Source: Strongyloides papillosus (taxonomy: Eukaryota; Nematoda; Chromadorea; Rhabditida; Strongyloididae). Taken from it: DNA of 64,000 nucleotides. Position 1 is the stretch's first letter. Each line of letters starts with the position of its first letter. A program made the translations under genes and the position numbers. Location: the NCBI GenBank assembly GCA_005656395.1, contig SRSI01000044.1, positions 1,426,001-1,490,000 of the forward strand, read 5' to 3'. The notes under the pieces are model-generated. The model made no database searches, had not been told where the DNA came from, and saw only the letters and a list, made by a program, of their open reading frames with translations. Below are positions 26,137 to 41,300 of the stretch, in pieces.

Positions 26137-29100
26137 TTATTTCATTTTAGATAATTCATCTAACTCCTCAATATCCAAACTAACTTCTCTTGTCTTACTG
26201 GTTGAAAAACTGAAATTAATTATAGAAGGGACAAATATTATTTATCATGTAAAAAATAGTATTAACTTACTTATCATTTGATGATAATGATGATGATACC
26301 GTTCTTCCTGGTGATTCTTTCTTTCTAAATATATCTGTCCTTTTCACTAATTGTTTAGATGTTCCAGCAACATCATGATTGTGATTTCTTTTACTATTTG
26401 TTAAAGGCACATGTTGAATATTAGGTATATTGGGTATATTAGGTATATTTGTTTTTGTCGGTAAATTATTAATATTTTGTTTAGGGGAGATTGAGAATAT
26501 TGTTGTATTACGTTTTGGAGATATATTTGGCATATTTGGTATGGAGTGAATACTTATTTTTTGATTCAAATGAAGTTGCAATGATGGATCGTTTATATGT
26601 AATTGATTGCTATTATAATGTGCGTTATTTGTAAGCATAGCTAATGAAACAACGGGTTTAGTATTGATATCCATTGTATTTCCTAGCTTTATCATTGTAT
26701 TTTTACTATTCCCCTCCAAACTGTTTCTTCCACTATTTACGATAATTGTTTCATTAGAATCTAATGCTCTTGTCATTTGTTCTTGATCAGTTAAGGAGAG
26801 TGAACTAATTGAATTTGGATGATTAAGAGCACTTCTCCTTTCGATATGACTTATTAAATTATACATATCTTCATCCTCAGTATCAATAGATTGTTGTTTG
26901 AAATCTTCTTTTGCTATCATAGATACACTTGGAATAACTGGAGGTTCTGTAGCATTATCTTGTTGTGTAGGTGTGTCATCGATAAATGGTATCTTTTCCG
27001 GTGTAGTAGCTATTTCATCACCCTTTTGTGTAATTGTTGAAGTACGATGTTTATGCGGAACAAGTGATGATGTTAAAATGATATCAGAGTCAATGTATAT
27101 CCTTTCATGACTATGAAGAATTGCTCTGGCATACTCAGTACCAATTGAATGAATTGTTTCAATTACTTTCCTACCAATATTCTGGAAAAGTTGTTAATAA
27201 TATGGATAATATTTATCCCAATTAATTTTTATGTAGTAAAACATATAAATAATTAAATTTGTTTTACCTACCTTCCAATTGCCTATTGCATGTTTTCTCT
27301 GCTTAGCACGAGTTTTTTTTGTCTGCTTAATAACCATCAAGCCTCTAGTTTCTGTGTCACCAGATTCGTTTAACTTAATGGAATATTCTAATTGACATGC
27401 TGCTAGCTTATCTTTATTCATAGAACGTTCTAAAACCATAACAATTTGTGCATACTATAATAAAATTGGTAATTACTTTTTGTGAGATAATATCTATGTA
27501 AAATACCTGTTGGCGCCAGGCTTTTTCTGCTTGAGTAATAATTGTTGTGTATGTATTACCCATCATGGCAATAAGAATATTTATCATCATAATTGGCATA
27601 ACGAACATATATAATACGAATAAACCTTTAGTTAATCCTTCATAATTTGCACAATCAAATTCTTCATACTGTTAACAATAAAATAACAAATTAAAAATAA
27701 AACTTACATCATAACCACCCATACTAGCTCTAAAAAGAGTAATAAATGTTTCTAAAAAGCTACTATATGTATATATTGTATAACCAGTAACATTGCATTT
27801 ATTGGGATCATTATCTAAGAGTGCTTGTTTTGCTGACATATCTTTACCAACAAAGAAAAATACTTGTGAAAAGGATACTAAGAAGATAGCACTAATAATT
27901 GCGAATCTTATCATGTCTCCTGCAATCATAGAATAAATCATTTGTACAAAAGGACCCGTTAATTTTGCACTCCTAGCAAAAAAAAGTAAAAATATCCATG
28001 ATCCAGGTAAAGCAAATACTAATAAACCTTCTTCAACTTGATAATATTGTAATATTCTAAATGGTACACATGCTAATAAGCATATATTAGCCATAAAAAA
28101 TACAATTTTAGCTGGTGCTGTTTTTAAATTTTGAAAATAACCATAAAATCCTTGTGTACGAAATTCACCTAATTGTTGTATAAAGACAAATGATAGACAA
28201 CTAAGAATAACTAGTACCTCAAAAACTGATCTTATATAGTCATCCCATTTCGGTTCTTTCATATATAATCTTTCTAATTCTGTTGGTCTAAGGTAAACAA
28301 CAAAACATAGGCAAATTAAATGAAAAATAAGAAGAGACAATCTTTCAAACAATTTCCTTGATGCAAATGCTTTCCATTTATCAGCTAACAAACGTTGTAT
28401 AACTTCGCTTCCAATCATTTCAAGATGTTCGGCTGTATCACCATTAATGACTGTCATTAATGCAGAGTCATAATCTTTAAAAAAATTATTATCTAATTAA
28501 ATATATACAATAAAACATACTTGTCGATCCATCAGGTTTTATGGTATCTAATGCACTTAATGGATATGCACTACATGTCATGTCAGAGAATCTCCAAAAT
28601 TCAACTTTCATTAATTCTAACATTTCTTCAAAAATTTGCCTTCTACCAAGTTTAGAGGCTAGTGTCAATGGTGTATAACCAGCATTATTAACTATATGCG
28701 GATGTGCTGGTTTTTCCCAATGTCTTACAGCATAACTATACATAGAACTACTGTAATTGATGACACACATATGCAATATAGTATTCCCAAACATATCTTG
28801 TAAATTAGGATCTGCTCCATATTGTATTAATAAATCATAAATATCTTTATTACCAAAACAAGCAGCAAATGCTAAAGGATATTCACCATAATATGCATAC
28901 CCTTGATAATCAATACTTTTGCCAAATGTTGAATCTTCCGGCATGAAAAAATTACCGCATGCGCGAGCCTTAACGTCAGCATCATTTTCTAGCAATAATT
29001 GCACTGTATCATAATCATCATGAACAATAGCTAAATGTAAAGCACTTTGACCAAACATTTCATCACCAAGATAAATATCATTTGATAATCCAGGATATTT

Positions 29101-29784
29101 TGTAATTAATATTCTTGCAATCTCACCACACATAAGATCTTCACGATTTAATAAAAGATGTAGGACAGTTTCACCATCCACACCTCTTTTATTTAACTTC
29201 CATTGTGAGTAGTGTTCTCGAAATTTATATCCAAAAGAATCTTCTCCCTCGTTATTAGTTCTTCCCAATTGAACATTCTTTAAAAAAAATTATAATAATA
29301 AGAAAAATATAAATATTTTGCTTTAATTATTAATATTACACGTGATTTACAGTATACTATATATTATAAATACTAAAAATAACTTACCGCCGTTTTCTTC
29401 CATTTACAATAATCAGTATACTTTATAAGCTGTGGTTTTTTACCATCCTCATATAACATAGGTTCTATTTTCTCAGAGGCAAACTTTAGTACACCTTCCT
29501 CACCTTCTTTCTCATAAGATTGTATTAATTCACCACCTGAAAAGAATAAATAATTAATAAAATTTAAAAATTATGAGGATATATATTTTTATAATTATTT
29601 AAGAAGGGAAAATATTATGAGAAGAATAAAAAAACATACCACTTCTTACACCAACCCATTTATATAGATGATTTTTTTCTCGTTCTCGATATAAATTTGA
29701 CCATTTTTCATCTGGATCAAATGTCCCACGAATAGACTTTTTACCGGATACATTTAAAAATTTACTTTTTAATTTATCTAGCAT
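26137..29784 (-). CDS. osm-9: TRPV cation channel, OSM-9 type
   Basis: Eight exons join in phase: 29784-29640, 29536-29388, 29277-28521, 28474-27708, 27668-27507, 27454-27272, 27181-26271 and 26209-26137. They encode 1,048 residues. Ankyrin repeats lie at ~125-330 (DGETVLHLLLNRED, FGQSALHLAIVHDDYDTV, NTILHMCV, GYTPLTLASKLGRRQ). Membrane segments S1-S5 and the pore helix follow at ~370-605 (TLFRASMGGYD), then S6 (FVMPIMMINILIAMMGNTY). After S6 come QAEKAWRQQYAQIVMVLER and RGLMVIKQTKKTRAKQRK, which I recognise as OSM-9-like rather than OCR-like. The C-terminal ~330 residues are polar and include a NIPN-rich stretch. OSM-9 acts in ciliated sensory neurons in osmosensation, mechanosensation and olfactory adaptation, usually with an OCR partner. 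The last exon is 73 nt and begins after a clear GTAAGT donor. The ATG at 29784 is the first in frame. TRPV assignment is firm; the OSM-9 subtype is probable. Confidence 0.88.
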
Positions 29785-32354
29785 ATGTCCTTTTTTTCTA
29801 TATATTTTATTTTATTCTTAAAGAAGTTTTTTATTAAAAATAAATATTAATTATGGCAATAAATTTATTATTAATCTTTTTTAAATATAACATGGAAATA
29901 AATAAAATTTTATATAAGAAATATCACGATATAAAGTATATATTTTATATTTCTTTTTATGTTATAAATAAGCGGAAAGAGTATATATAATATATTTTTG
30001 TTACCTTCACAAAAATCTTAAAATATTTCCACCTCCTTATTTTTGGTATTTATTATGTCAAGGGTATAAAATTGAAAAAAAATTTTGTTATATAACATTA
30101 TTAAATTAAGAATTTTTTATTTGATAAATTAATATTAAGTAAGATAATATGATTAATAATATTAAAGATACATAACTTATTGGATATATAATATAAATAA
30201 AAAGAGATTTTACATTTTTGTAAAAAGAATGTTATAAAACATTAAAAAAATAAGAATAAATGTTGATAAAGTAATTTTATTTTATTCATCAATCGAATTA
30301 ATAATTACCATATATTTATGTGAATATTTATAGGAAAAAATTTCTCCATTTTTTCCAACATATTTCACATAAGAAAATTTTTATATATTGTCGCTAAGAA
30401 GTGTATGGAAAGAATAAAATTTTTGACATAAATATAATCAAATACAATTACTTAAACATTTTTTTAAAATGTCTATTATTTTTTCAAAAAATAAAAAATT
30501 AATAAAAGATTCAACTATATGTTCAGGGAGATGTAAATAATGTTATCAAAATGTATCCTAATATAAAATTAAAATAATTTAAATAAAAAAGGAAAAAAAT
30601 AATATTAATATTGAATTTTGCATGTTTATAAATTATTTATTGTAATAAAAAAAAAGGAACTATCTTAAGGTGGTAGACTAATAAAATGGAAAGTGTTAAA
30701 ATGAAATATAGCCTTCTTAATTTATCCATTTTTTCTTTAACTCTCCAAATGGTAAAAATATTTAACTATAATGACCCATGAAACTATTTCTTTCTAAATG
30801 ATTAACTAAATTATAATTTTTATATTAAACATTTAAAACGTTTAACAAAAATCAGGAACCTTTTTGGTTTTAGTTATGATATAATTAGTCAATGAGTTGG
30901 AAAAGAAATTATATTTTATATTACATAAGAAAATTTATATATATATATTTAAGAAAAGGTAAAAATATATATATGTCAGAGGTTTAATGTGAAAAGTAAC
31001 TAGATAAAATTAGGAACATACAAAGTAAAAAGGAAAAATAAGTTTGCTTTTTAAGGTATAGAAATTATGATACGAAAAATTATGTCTTAGTGTATGATAA
31101 CAATTTTCATTTATTATTATTTCAAAAGTACTTTTAATTGAGATAACAGATATTACTGACATAGATTGCTACAAAATTAAATCATACTTTTAAAAACCTA
31201 TTAAATTATATTTTAAATTAATTATTTTTGGTAAAAAATTTATTTAATAGTATAATTATACATTTTTAACTCCTACTTTAAATAGGGGGTGTTAAATTGA
31301 TAAAAAGGAATAACAAATTACATTTAATAAATTAGCAGACTACAAAAATTTTTATGACTATCAATGATTATGTTCTTAAAGATGAAAATATATTTTAGGT
31401 TAGGATTAGCATAAATTTAGTTATTAACATTCCTAATCACTTTGTATCTTTAAAAATGTGTCATTAAAAATTTTTTTCTTGAGACTTTTTAAATATTAAA
31501 TTAATTGTGAAGATGATTTTAATAAAATGGGTTTTGTACTAAAATGATAAAAAATTGTATTTTGAATTGTTAAAACAAAAAATGAAATATTTATAAATAA
31601 AAAGGTAATTAAAAATTTACGTATGATGTTATAAATGAACACGTAAAACATTAATTTATTGGATAACTTTCTTATACTTACTTAAAAATATATTATAATA
31701 ATTTTTGACGGTAGAAAAGAAAATTAATCCACATCTTTTACAATGAAAGTAAAGTAATTAAATATCAAAGTATTTTACCTCATTCTTTTGAAGTATTAAA
31801 GAAACAATACCATAAGTTGAGTATAAAAAAGTATATAATACATCTTAGAAATGGCAATTCTTTTTCATTCAATAAATTTTTAATTATACTCATTAAGTGA
31901 TAAATTTGCTTTTTTATTTAAACGTGACTCTCATTTAAAAATTAATAATAAACACCTGTTTTTTTCTATAAAAATTCAACATTTCTAAGAGGTTATTAAA
32001 AATTAAAATAAAAAATTTACTATCTACCAATAGTTTGCAATTATTTAGAAATTAAAGGCAAATATATATTATATTTATTTTTGTACAATAATGAAATATA
32101 TAAATTTAATTAATGCAATTAAAAATTTTGTTTGGCTTTCTTGTTGAAATATCCTATACCAAAGGTTACACCACTCACAGGTTTAAAATTTATAGTAAAT
32201 TTATTATATATTTTTTGAATATTAATATATTTCTTTTAAAATCACATCCAAGAAATATTTCATTTTTTGTTTGTTTGTGGTATTATTAAAGCAAATATAA
32301 ATAAGTTAGCATGATGTTTTTATAATTCAAAAAGTTCAATTTTTTTGGTTTCTT
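29785..32354. other. Upstream region of the TRPV gene / 3' flank of unc-5
   Basis: About 2.6 kb between two genes on the same strand, so it should contain the TRPV promoter and the unc-5 3' UTR. A minus-strand AATAAA at 32200-32205 could end unc-5 transcripts. No convincing DAF-19/RFX X-box, repeat or coding exon was found by eye. Confidence 0.5.
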
Positions 32355-35300
32355 TTAATTATAATCAAATAATGAAGCAACATAATTTTCCAGAAGAATA
32401 ACACCTTCAGTCGATCCAAGTACTCGTATTGTTTGTAGGAGATCTAAAATTGCTCGTTCAGAACCTTCATTAACAGCTTCCCATAACTCTAGACACAATC
32501 CTGTGGGAGACATCGAATTGGACACATTATTATTTTTAAAAAACTATAAAAATAATAAATTAAATATTTATTCTCAAATACAAAAAAAAACTTACTGTTA
32601 AATGCTGTTCCATTCCCAGTTTTTTTGACAATGATTTTAACATAAAAGGTTCTTTATCAATTAAATAAGCTAATTGAGTCTTTACCATATTATTTAATAA
32701 AAAGTCATTAGAAACTAACTTATCATCATAGAAGATAGATTTTGTCATTACACTATTAAGATTAAGATCCATTAAATTAATATTTAATTGAGTTGGTTCA
32801 GAGAAATTATTACCATTTTGGTAAATTGTAACATACCCAGTAAATGGATAATTTTGTGATGGTAAATTAACTACAATATGTAAACCATTCTGTGAGCACC
32901 AATTATGGTTATTTTCATTAATCTCCACAGCTTGAATTTCTTGATTACTTTGATTAAATAATTTACAGCATAATGAACCATTTTCTTTTAATAAAAAGTT
33001 TTCCCCCTCAACAACAAGGTACCCTAGGTGTTCCTCCTGTTTGCGAACATTCTCCACAGCCATACCAGTTTCTGGTACAAAATATAAACGTAATGATGTC
33101 GGGCATACTTTATTTCCATTAAATTCATTACGTGAAATATAAGCAGAAATATGAATTCTTTTTGATGGTTGATTACTTTTTTTCTTTGATTTTCCAACTA
33201 ACAAAAATTGTCCAAATTTATGACTCATAACATGACACTTCTCCCTTTCAACCATAAAGATACAATCATTATTCTCGTTATCCGTTAATTTAGATATTGA
33301 CTCAATTGAGGAGAATGAATTTACAGCATGCCATCCATCATTTAAACCATAATTAGCATATAAAGTGAATATCCAATTATCTTTCGGAAATAGTGATGCA
33401 TTATGATCAAATGTCAAGACAATTGGTTTTAACATTTCATTTTTAAAATTTGTATTACTATATACCTCATTGTCACATACACCACACATAACTAATGAAC
33501 TAAGGTGATGTTCATCCTCCCCAACTGATGGCATATCTTTAACATCATCAGATAAAGCTAAAAATAACATTTTATCCCTTATGAAAGTTCCTTCTGATAT
33601 TAATAAAGATGCTCCATTCCTCTGTAGTTTGATTTTTCCACCACATGGTTCAATAGATGCTGCAATGATGGTAGCAAATTTATCCTTAACGTCATCTTGA
33701 TATAATTTATTTGATGTTGATGTTGAGCTATGTTGTATTGTCTCTGTATCAATGTCATATAAACTAGCATAATTGTCATCTGAACTATAATTATCACCAC
33801 TAACAGATAATGCCTTTGTATGATGGTATTTTTGATTTGAATAATTGTCAAAATTAACAATTAAAGCTGTGCTACATGTTGATTTGTTGGCACTGTTTTT
33901 AAATGAGTAATTAGAATTACCACTTATCTTAGAATTTAATGTAAAATTATATGGGAATGGTGAATTATTGGTATTGTCTGGAGGATCATATTGAAATGAA
34001 TTTAATTTATTAGATAATGTTGCTACTTGGGTATTTGGATGTTGTTGTAATAATACTGTTCTAACAGTCTCTTTATCATAATGATGGCACCTTAAATCTT
34101 TTTTACGTTTCTTTATTGATAACCTTCTAAGGCACATAAAAGTAAGGATAATCAATATAAGGAGGAGGATAATAAATGAGACAAGTCCAAGTATGGATAA
34201 TGTCACAAATTGTGATGTCCATTGAATATTTAAATCTCTACTTGACATACCATTCCCGACTACTTGATTATTCATGTTATTTAATGGAAAGTGATTTCTA
34301 TTAAATTGTTGATGATGATCATTTATATGATCATAAGATGGGTTAAGTGACTTAATAAGTATACTACAATTATTATTGTTTTTTGAAAAATCCTCATTAA
34401 GACAAAATGAATGTTCTTGTGATGGTCCTAAACAAACACCATCATTTGAAGATAAATGATTATCGGCATCATCTTGACACTTCCTGTTGCGGGTCTTTTG
34501 ACAATTTTCATTACACTTTGACCAGGAGGACCACTCTGACCATTGGCCAAAGTAATCTTCACATGTATGCGGACATTCATTATATTGTTCCTCCTCACCA
34601 GTACAAGAATCACCGCCATTTAACGGTGGTGGGTTGTTACATAATCTAGTCCTCCTTTGCGACGGCATTAACCTTTGTAATATTTGCTCATCACCATTAA
34701 ACTTTTTAACATTCTCCAGTAATAAATTACAATTGACATAACAACTACCAGACCACTCACTCCAAGGAGACCATCCACCATTAACTAGAAATAAGAAATT
34801 AATAAAAATAAAGGAGAAGGTGTTAATAAAAATGATTGATGTGATTAAGAAAAAGTGATAAAATATTTTTAATATTAAAAGTAACATACCGAAAACAGTT
34901 AGTTGACCTGGTTCAGAAATTCTTTTATTAGCTATATTTTTTGCTTCACATGTATAATTACCAGAATCATTCAGTCGCGTGGATGAAATAATTAAACTAC
35001 CATCGTTTGCCAATATTAAATTTGAATCAAATGAATTATCAATTTTTACACCATCTTTGTACCATGTTATTTCTGATGGTGGATCAGATTCTGGTGGTGT
35101 ACATGGCATTTGTATCATTTTACCTTCATGTATCCTTTCAGATGATGGTGAATTAAAAAAATGTTTTCTTATATCTGTAATATGATATGAGAGAGAGGAT
35201 TAAAAGTAATGATTGTTGTTTTGAGAATAAATATACTTAAGATTTGATTTATTTGTACATTCCTGTCAAGTATGACAAAAACATATAAACAAAAAGTTTC

Positions 35301-38300
35301 TAATCTTATCTAAGAGTGTACAATAGAACGATTTATGAGTTTTGAGTGTTGTAAAATTAATTATTAAATGTGTATCGTCAAGATTATTTAAATGTCAAAG
35401 GAGGTTGATAGATTCATTGAATAAAATAGATATATTGTAAAAATGTCATATTAAAACTTGTGATAAATTTGTAAAACTTTTTCCTTATTATTGAATAACA
35501 AATAAAAATAATCAAAAATAATTCAATGTCATTATTCATTTAATGTTAATTGTTTGTATTAACTATTGAAGATGAAGTTGTTTCCGGAATCACTTTACAA
35601 AAGTTAAAATGTCTATCTTTGTTGAATTCAAAGTTTAAGAAGGAATACATTAAAATTGTCAATAATATTTAATGAAGTCTTTGTTAGAAACCGCTTTAAT
35701 AATTACTTTCTTTCATTTATACATACATATTATTGTCTCATACAATTAACCGATATTTAATATCGTTAACTCATTAATTTTATGGAACTTGAAACTTATT
35801 GCCTTAAGTTTTTGTATAATAGATTAAAGTAAAATGACTTAATGGTAATCTTTATCATTTAGTAAACTTTTTATCCTACTTGACAATCCTATTTTTAATC
35901 ATTTATATACATATACAAAAATACTGTATTCCTATATTAAATAACCGTTTTAAAAAGATTTTTATAAATATATTTATCCAGTGCTATCTAATATCCTTAT
36001 CATATAATCTCCCAAAACATTAATTATTTGAGAAAGTTATTAAAAGATATATTGGTTAAGATAAATTGGAACGATAAAAATATAAACATGAGGATGGTAA
36101 TAAGACAAATGTTTATATAAAAACATTCAGAAACTACTTGATATATATAATATATTAAGATTTTTGTTAGATAAATGAAAAAGTATTTAATAGTTAATAA
36201 ACTTACATGCCAATTTAAGTATAGCCATATCTGATTTAACAAATATTTTTTCATTCCCACCATAACCATAACATTGACAGTTAATTTTTGGTTGTTTGAA
36301 TGAAAAGCTACCGGTGATGGTGGAATCTGTTAGTTGACGGGAGATGTCCACACTTGCTCTTATTATACTAGATTGTGTAACTTGATCAATTCCCTTTGAA
36401 ATTTCTATCATGTCATTGTCAATCTATAAAATATAAAAAAAGTATAATGAGATGTATAATGTTGAAATTTTATGGTACTATATTATAATGTATCTTTTTA
36501 TAAGATTATACAACTTAAAAATACATATTTCATAATAAAGATATATCTTTTATGCTTCTAATTTTCATATCAAAAAGAATCGGAATTTTATTACATAAAT
36601 AGATTCATCATCAAACCATATATAATATTTTGATGTATCTTGTCATATTATGAATAACTACATAAATTTTTCTTTTAACCATAACTTACCCATTGTGAAT
36701 TACACTTTACCCTTATTTTATTACTATTGATAGCTGAACATGATAAGATTGTGGAACGGGAACGTACTATATATCCAGATTTGGGATGTTCACGAAAGGA
36801 TATTTTTGTCATATCTACAATAATAAAAATTTATTAATTTATATATCACAATAACAATAATAAAAATTGTATAATAGTGGAAGAAAGAATGGAAATATAT
36901 TAGTATGTAATGATAACATATTGGGACTCCATACTAAAAATGAAACAACATCATATGGCATGTTAAAATTAAGTTCATTTAACTGATTGAATGAACCAAT
37001 AAATTGTATAATATGATATAGCAAATAAGATAAGAAAATGGTAGTTACTAAATAAATATAAATGAATGATTTACTTCACTAATATTTATGAGGTAAATAT
37101 ATAATAAAAATGGTCAAAAAAAAGCCAATTTGTTTATGTTAAAGTAAATAGATATGAGTTAAAAAAATTTTATAATAAAAAAATAGTTTATAGATAAAAT
37201 CAGTGAAATGGGTAGTGTTTTATTAAAAAAATATTTGTGGGTAGGATTAAGAATGTAGATAGAGAGAGAGGAGAGATGAAGTAGTGTGAAAATCTAAAAA
37301 AAAGTTGAAGATTGGCATACTAAAGATAGTTTAAAAGTTAATGATCCAATTAAAAAGTCATGAAAGGTTTGTAAGATATAGTGGAACAATCTTGAATAGT
37401 TACATAATTAAATAAATCATTTAATATGCATATTATTTACCCTTTTCAAAAGTTCATCCTTCATATAATGAAGAGAAGGAGGAAAACAATGAAAGATGAA
37501 GCGAATAGTAATATTTTATGTACCAATAAGTTTATGATCATAAATTGAAAAGGTAATGTTTTGAGATATTTGTATTATAGAAAAACAACATTTTGACTTT
37601 GCATTTAGTAATAAAGATAATAAATTTTTCAAACCATCAAAATGATATTACATAATAAATAAAAAGTAATATACCAAATTATGATAGCTTTTTTTTGTAT
37701 ATTTTGTAATAATATGATAGTAAAAAAGAAGAAAAAGCAGATTGTTAAGTGGTAGTATAGTAGGAAACAAGGTATATTATGAACATGAAAAAGATATAAA
37801 AGCATTATTATTTTTCTAATATTTTTCTTTTATTCATACAAAATTATTGTTAATAGGATTATTATAGTTGTGAAAAGGAGAAATTGGTTAATTATATGTG
37901 TTAAATTTAATATTAACAACTACAATGATGAGTCTTATCCTTGGTTGATGGAAATTTCAAAGAAATAACAATATTTATTGTTAATGACAAAAGGTAAGAT
38001 ATAGTTTTTTTATTATGATAATAATTATATGGTTGTTAAATAATCATAATATATCTAAAAGAAAAATATTTAATCGTGTGTTAGAGCATTATATATGAAT
38101 AAGTATAATGAAAATTGTAGAAGAAAAATATCATTTAATCTCTTTTTTTTCTATTTATAAATATTATCGCGAAGGATATGTTTATTGTAACAAATAATAA
38201 ATATAGAGATAACGTAAACAATATTGATAAATATTTCGGTATAAATAAAATAACTATATAGATATTGTAAAAAGATCTTTTATTAATTGAGGGGGTATAG

Positions 38301-41300
38301 GGAAAAAGTGAGATAGAAAATCATAATCTTCTAAATACATAAATATTTTACATATCTATCAAAACATGGATTAAGTTATATACTCAAAGTATTATACTTT
38401 TCCTTTCTAAAAACATTCTCCAATATCTTTTATAAAGTTTCTGGAGATTGCGCAAGTATAATACTTACAATAACTTCCTGTCCTTCAATACAAACATTTC
38501 TGAAGTTTATTTTTATTAGAGTGTTGTTACACATATTATCTATATGGACACGCCTTGATACATGGTTAAGATATTCAAGAAAATATAAATGTCCTTATAA
38601 AGACGCCTTCTTTCTTTAGGAAATTGATATTAGTTTAGACAATTAAAAATGAAAAGACCGTGACACTTTGTCCTGAACCGGTTGCGCAAAACTTTATGGT
38701 ACTTCTGGTCTTTTTACATTAAGCCGACACAACAGATACCAATAGTAGCATAGTTACATGATAGAAAACAAAAGTTTTTTGCCCTAACAAAAACCACATG
38801 TTGATTAACTTTGCTTAGATTTAAAGAGCTTTTTAAGTTTTTATAAAGTAATCGTTTTAAAAAAATATAATGAGCAAAAAAGCTATATTAAGTTACTTTA
38901 AAAAGAACAGCTGACGATAAGACGAAAGAAAAATGTTTGCATGTGTGTATTAGTGTGAAAAAAAAAGTTTAGTCATTTGTCTTTGTATTTAAAGAAAAAA
39001 AAACTATTACCTAATTATTTACGCTTCGGTTAATATAAAAAGTAAAGATTTAGTAATTTGTAATATATAATTTAACTTATAAAATATAAATATAATCTGT
39101 ATGTTTTTTAAAGATGATGAAGAAGCTTATATATAAAAATTTTTAAAAATAATAAATAATGTATAAAAGTATATAACTTTTTTTACAATTTTTCACATAT
39201 ATATTCGATAGATCAAGGGAAAAAGATATGTGTAATTGATATGTGGTTGTATAGTTTATGTAAAAAAATATTATGTTGATTAGGGTTATTTAACACCGTT
39301 AATAATAGATTATTATAGTTAAATTGTTTTAATAAAAAGAAAAGGACGTAATATAAAAATGAAATGATAATTTAAAGAAATATTCCTTTGATAGAGCATG
39401 GATCATTAACTATCATCTACATTAATAATTAGTGAAGGACATAAAAAATTTATGTATTCCTAGCTACCGGTGCCATCAAAAGTCAGTAATAAATTTATTA
39501 ATAATCATTAAAAAAAGTCGCGTGTCATTTTAAAATGTTAAATTTTAATATGTCAAAGCATGTGCAGACTATTATCAAAAAGTTTATTACATTTCATTAC
39601 CATTTAGTTCCAGTTACAATATAATCTACTGATAATACACAAACTAAACATACTCTTAAAATTATCTAGAATCAGTGGAAGGTACTTGAATTTTAATCAA
39701 ATTTATATAAATGTTCTAATCAGTGGTTATAGGGAAGAGGGTACTTGACATTTAAACTACATAAAAGAAAATACCCATCAAAATAGCTTTAGGATTATTG
39801 TTTAAGAAAACATAAAATATATTACAATAAATTTTATGGAGAATGCTAAAAATATTTCTTTTCATGTTGGTAATACAAATTTTATAAAAAGAATATATTA
39901 TAAAATGTAGGGTACAATATTTGTAATATATTTATAATATGTGATAGGGGAGTTAAATGGTTTTGAAGTACATATTGTTAGTAAAAATAATTAATATGTA
40001 TTATATGATAATAAGAATAGTATTACAAATATAGGTAAACATGAAGTAGTATGATGATACATTAATTATCAATCAAAAAATTTTATAATAATATATAATA
40101 AATTAATACTATAAAGGTCCCATGTACAATGTATTTACCTTCTCATATAATATTTATAAATTTACCAGAAAATCTATTAATCAGTGATTTACAGTTCTTT
40201 TAAAGACAAACACATGTATCAACGACCATTGATACAAAAAGTTTAAATTAGTCGCATATTGTAAAAGAATATTATTATTTATACAGTAAAGTTGATTATT
40301 AAAAAGTAAATAATTTGAGTGATTGTGGGTATAAATTTAACAACATGGAACAAGATACAGGTGACATGAAATGATTATTAAAATATAGAGCTTAAGATAT
40401 ACATATATGGTAATGACTTAAGAATATTTTAAAATAAATATTTCTTTAATCCATATAAAAAGTAATTAATCTACCAATTTTATATAAACAAAGGTAATAT
40501 ATTTAATTAGAAGAATATTTTTGTGGTTTAATAATAGGTAATAAGATACATGTAACTCTATTATCCTTTCAACTTTCTAAAACCATCTGGATAACAGAGG
40601 TTCACTTAAACTGGTTAATGGAGCAAATCACAAACAAGGGATAATAAACAATCATGAGAGAATAAGAAATATGTAATAATAATTTAAATTTGACATTTAA
40701 CTTTTTCATGTAAACTAATCAACAAGGAACAATAAACGACATACGTTATGGTCTGGTTAAGAAAAAATATTTTTAATCATCTTTTTTTTGCCTCTTTCTA
40801 TTAAGTATGAAACACCTTGGCGCCTCATACCTTGTTATAGGTAAGAAAGATATCAAATTTTTAGTATTGTTGATTATGTTTAATAACTTTTCGTCAACCA
40901 TGATCACCCTCATCATGGCCATCAATCATTTTGAAGTATATTTAAAGGTACTTGGAAAGTAGGGGAATATTTACTAAAACAGATTTTTGTAAATAAACGG
41001 TAAGTAAGATGTAGATATAAAGAAGTTTAGTAGGAAAAATATTGTCATAAATGTATGCTAAGAAGGAAGATTGGATTAAGAATTATTTATTTATAAATAC
41101 ATAATTAAAGGGGAAACTAATATGGTGTATGTGTACATTTAAAATAATAGAATTGTTTAAGAAAACATTTAAATGAATACATTTATCATTTACGATAAAG
41201 ACCCTAATCACATGAAGTTTAGCTAATGTATTGTAAAATCATTTTACATAATATAGTTTTATTATTTAAAGTTATCAAAATTAAGTCCATAGTATTAGAG

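Noticed and set aside
30771..30784. ATGACCCATGAAAC, loosely like a DAF-19/RFX X-box upstream of the TRPV gene
   Set aside because: It fails at least two fixed positions of the X-box consensus and lies about 1 kb from the start codon.
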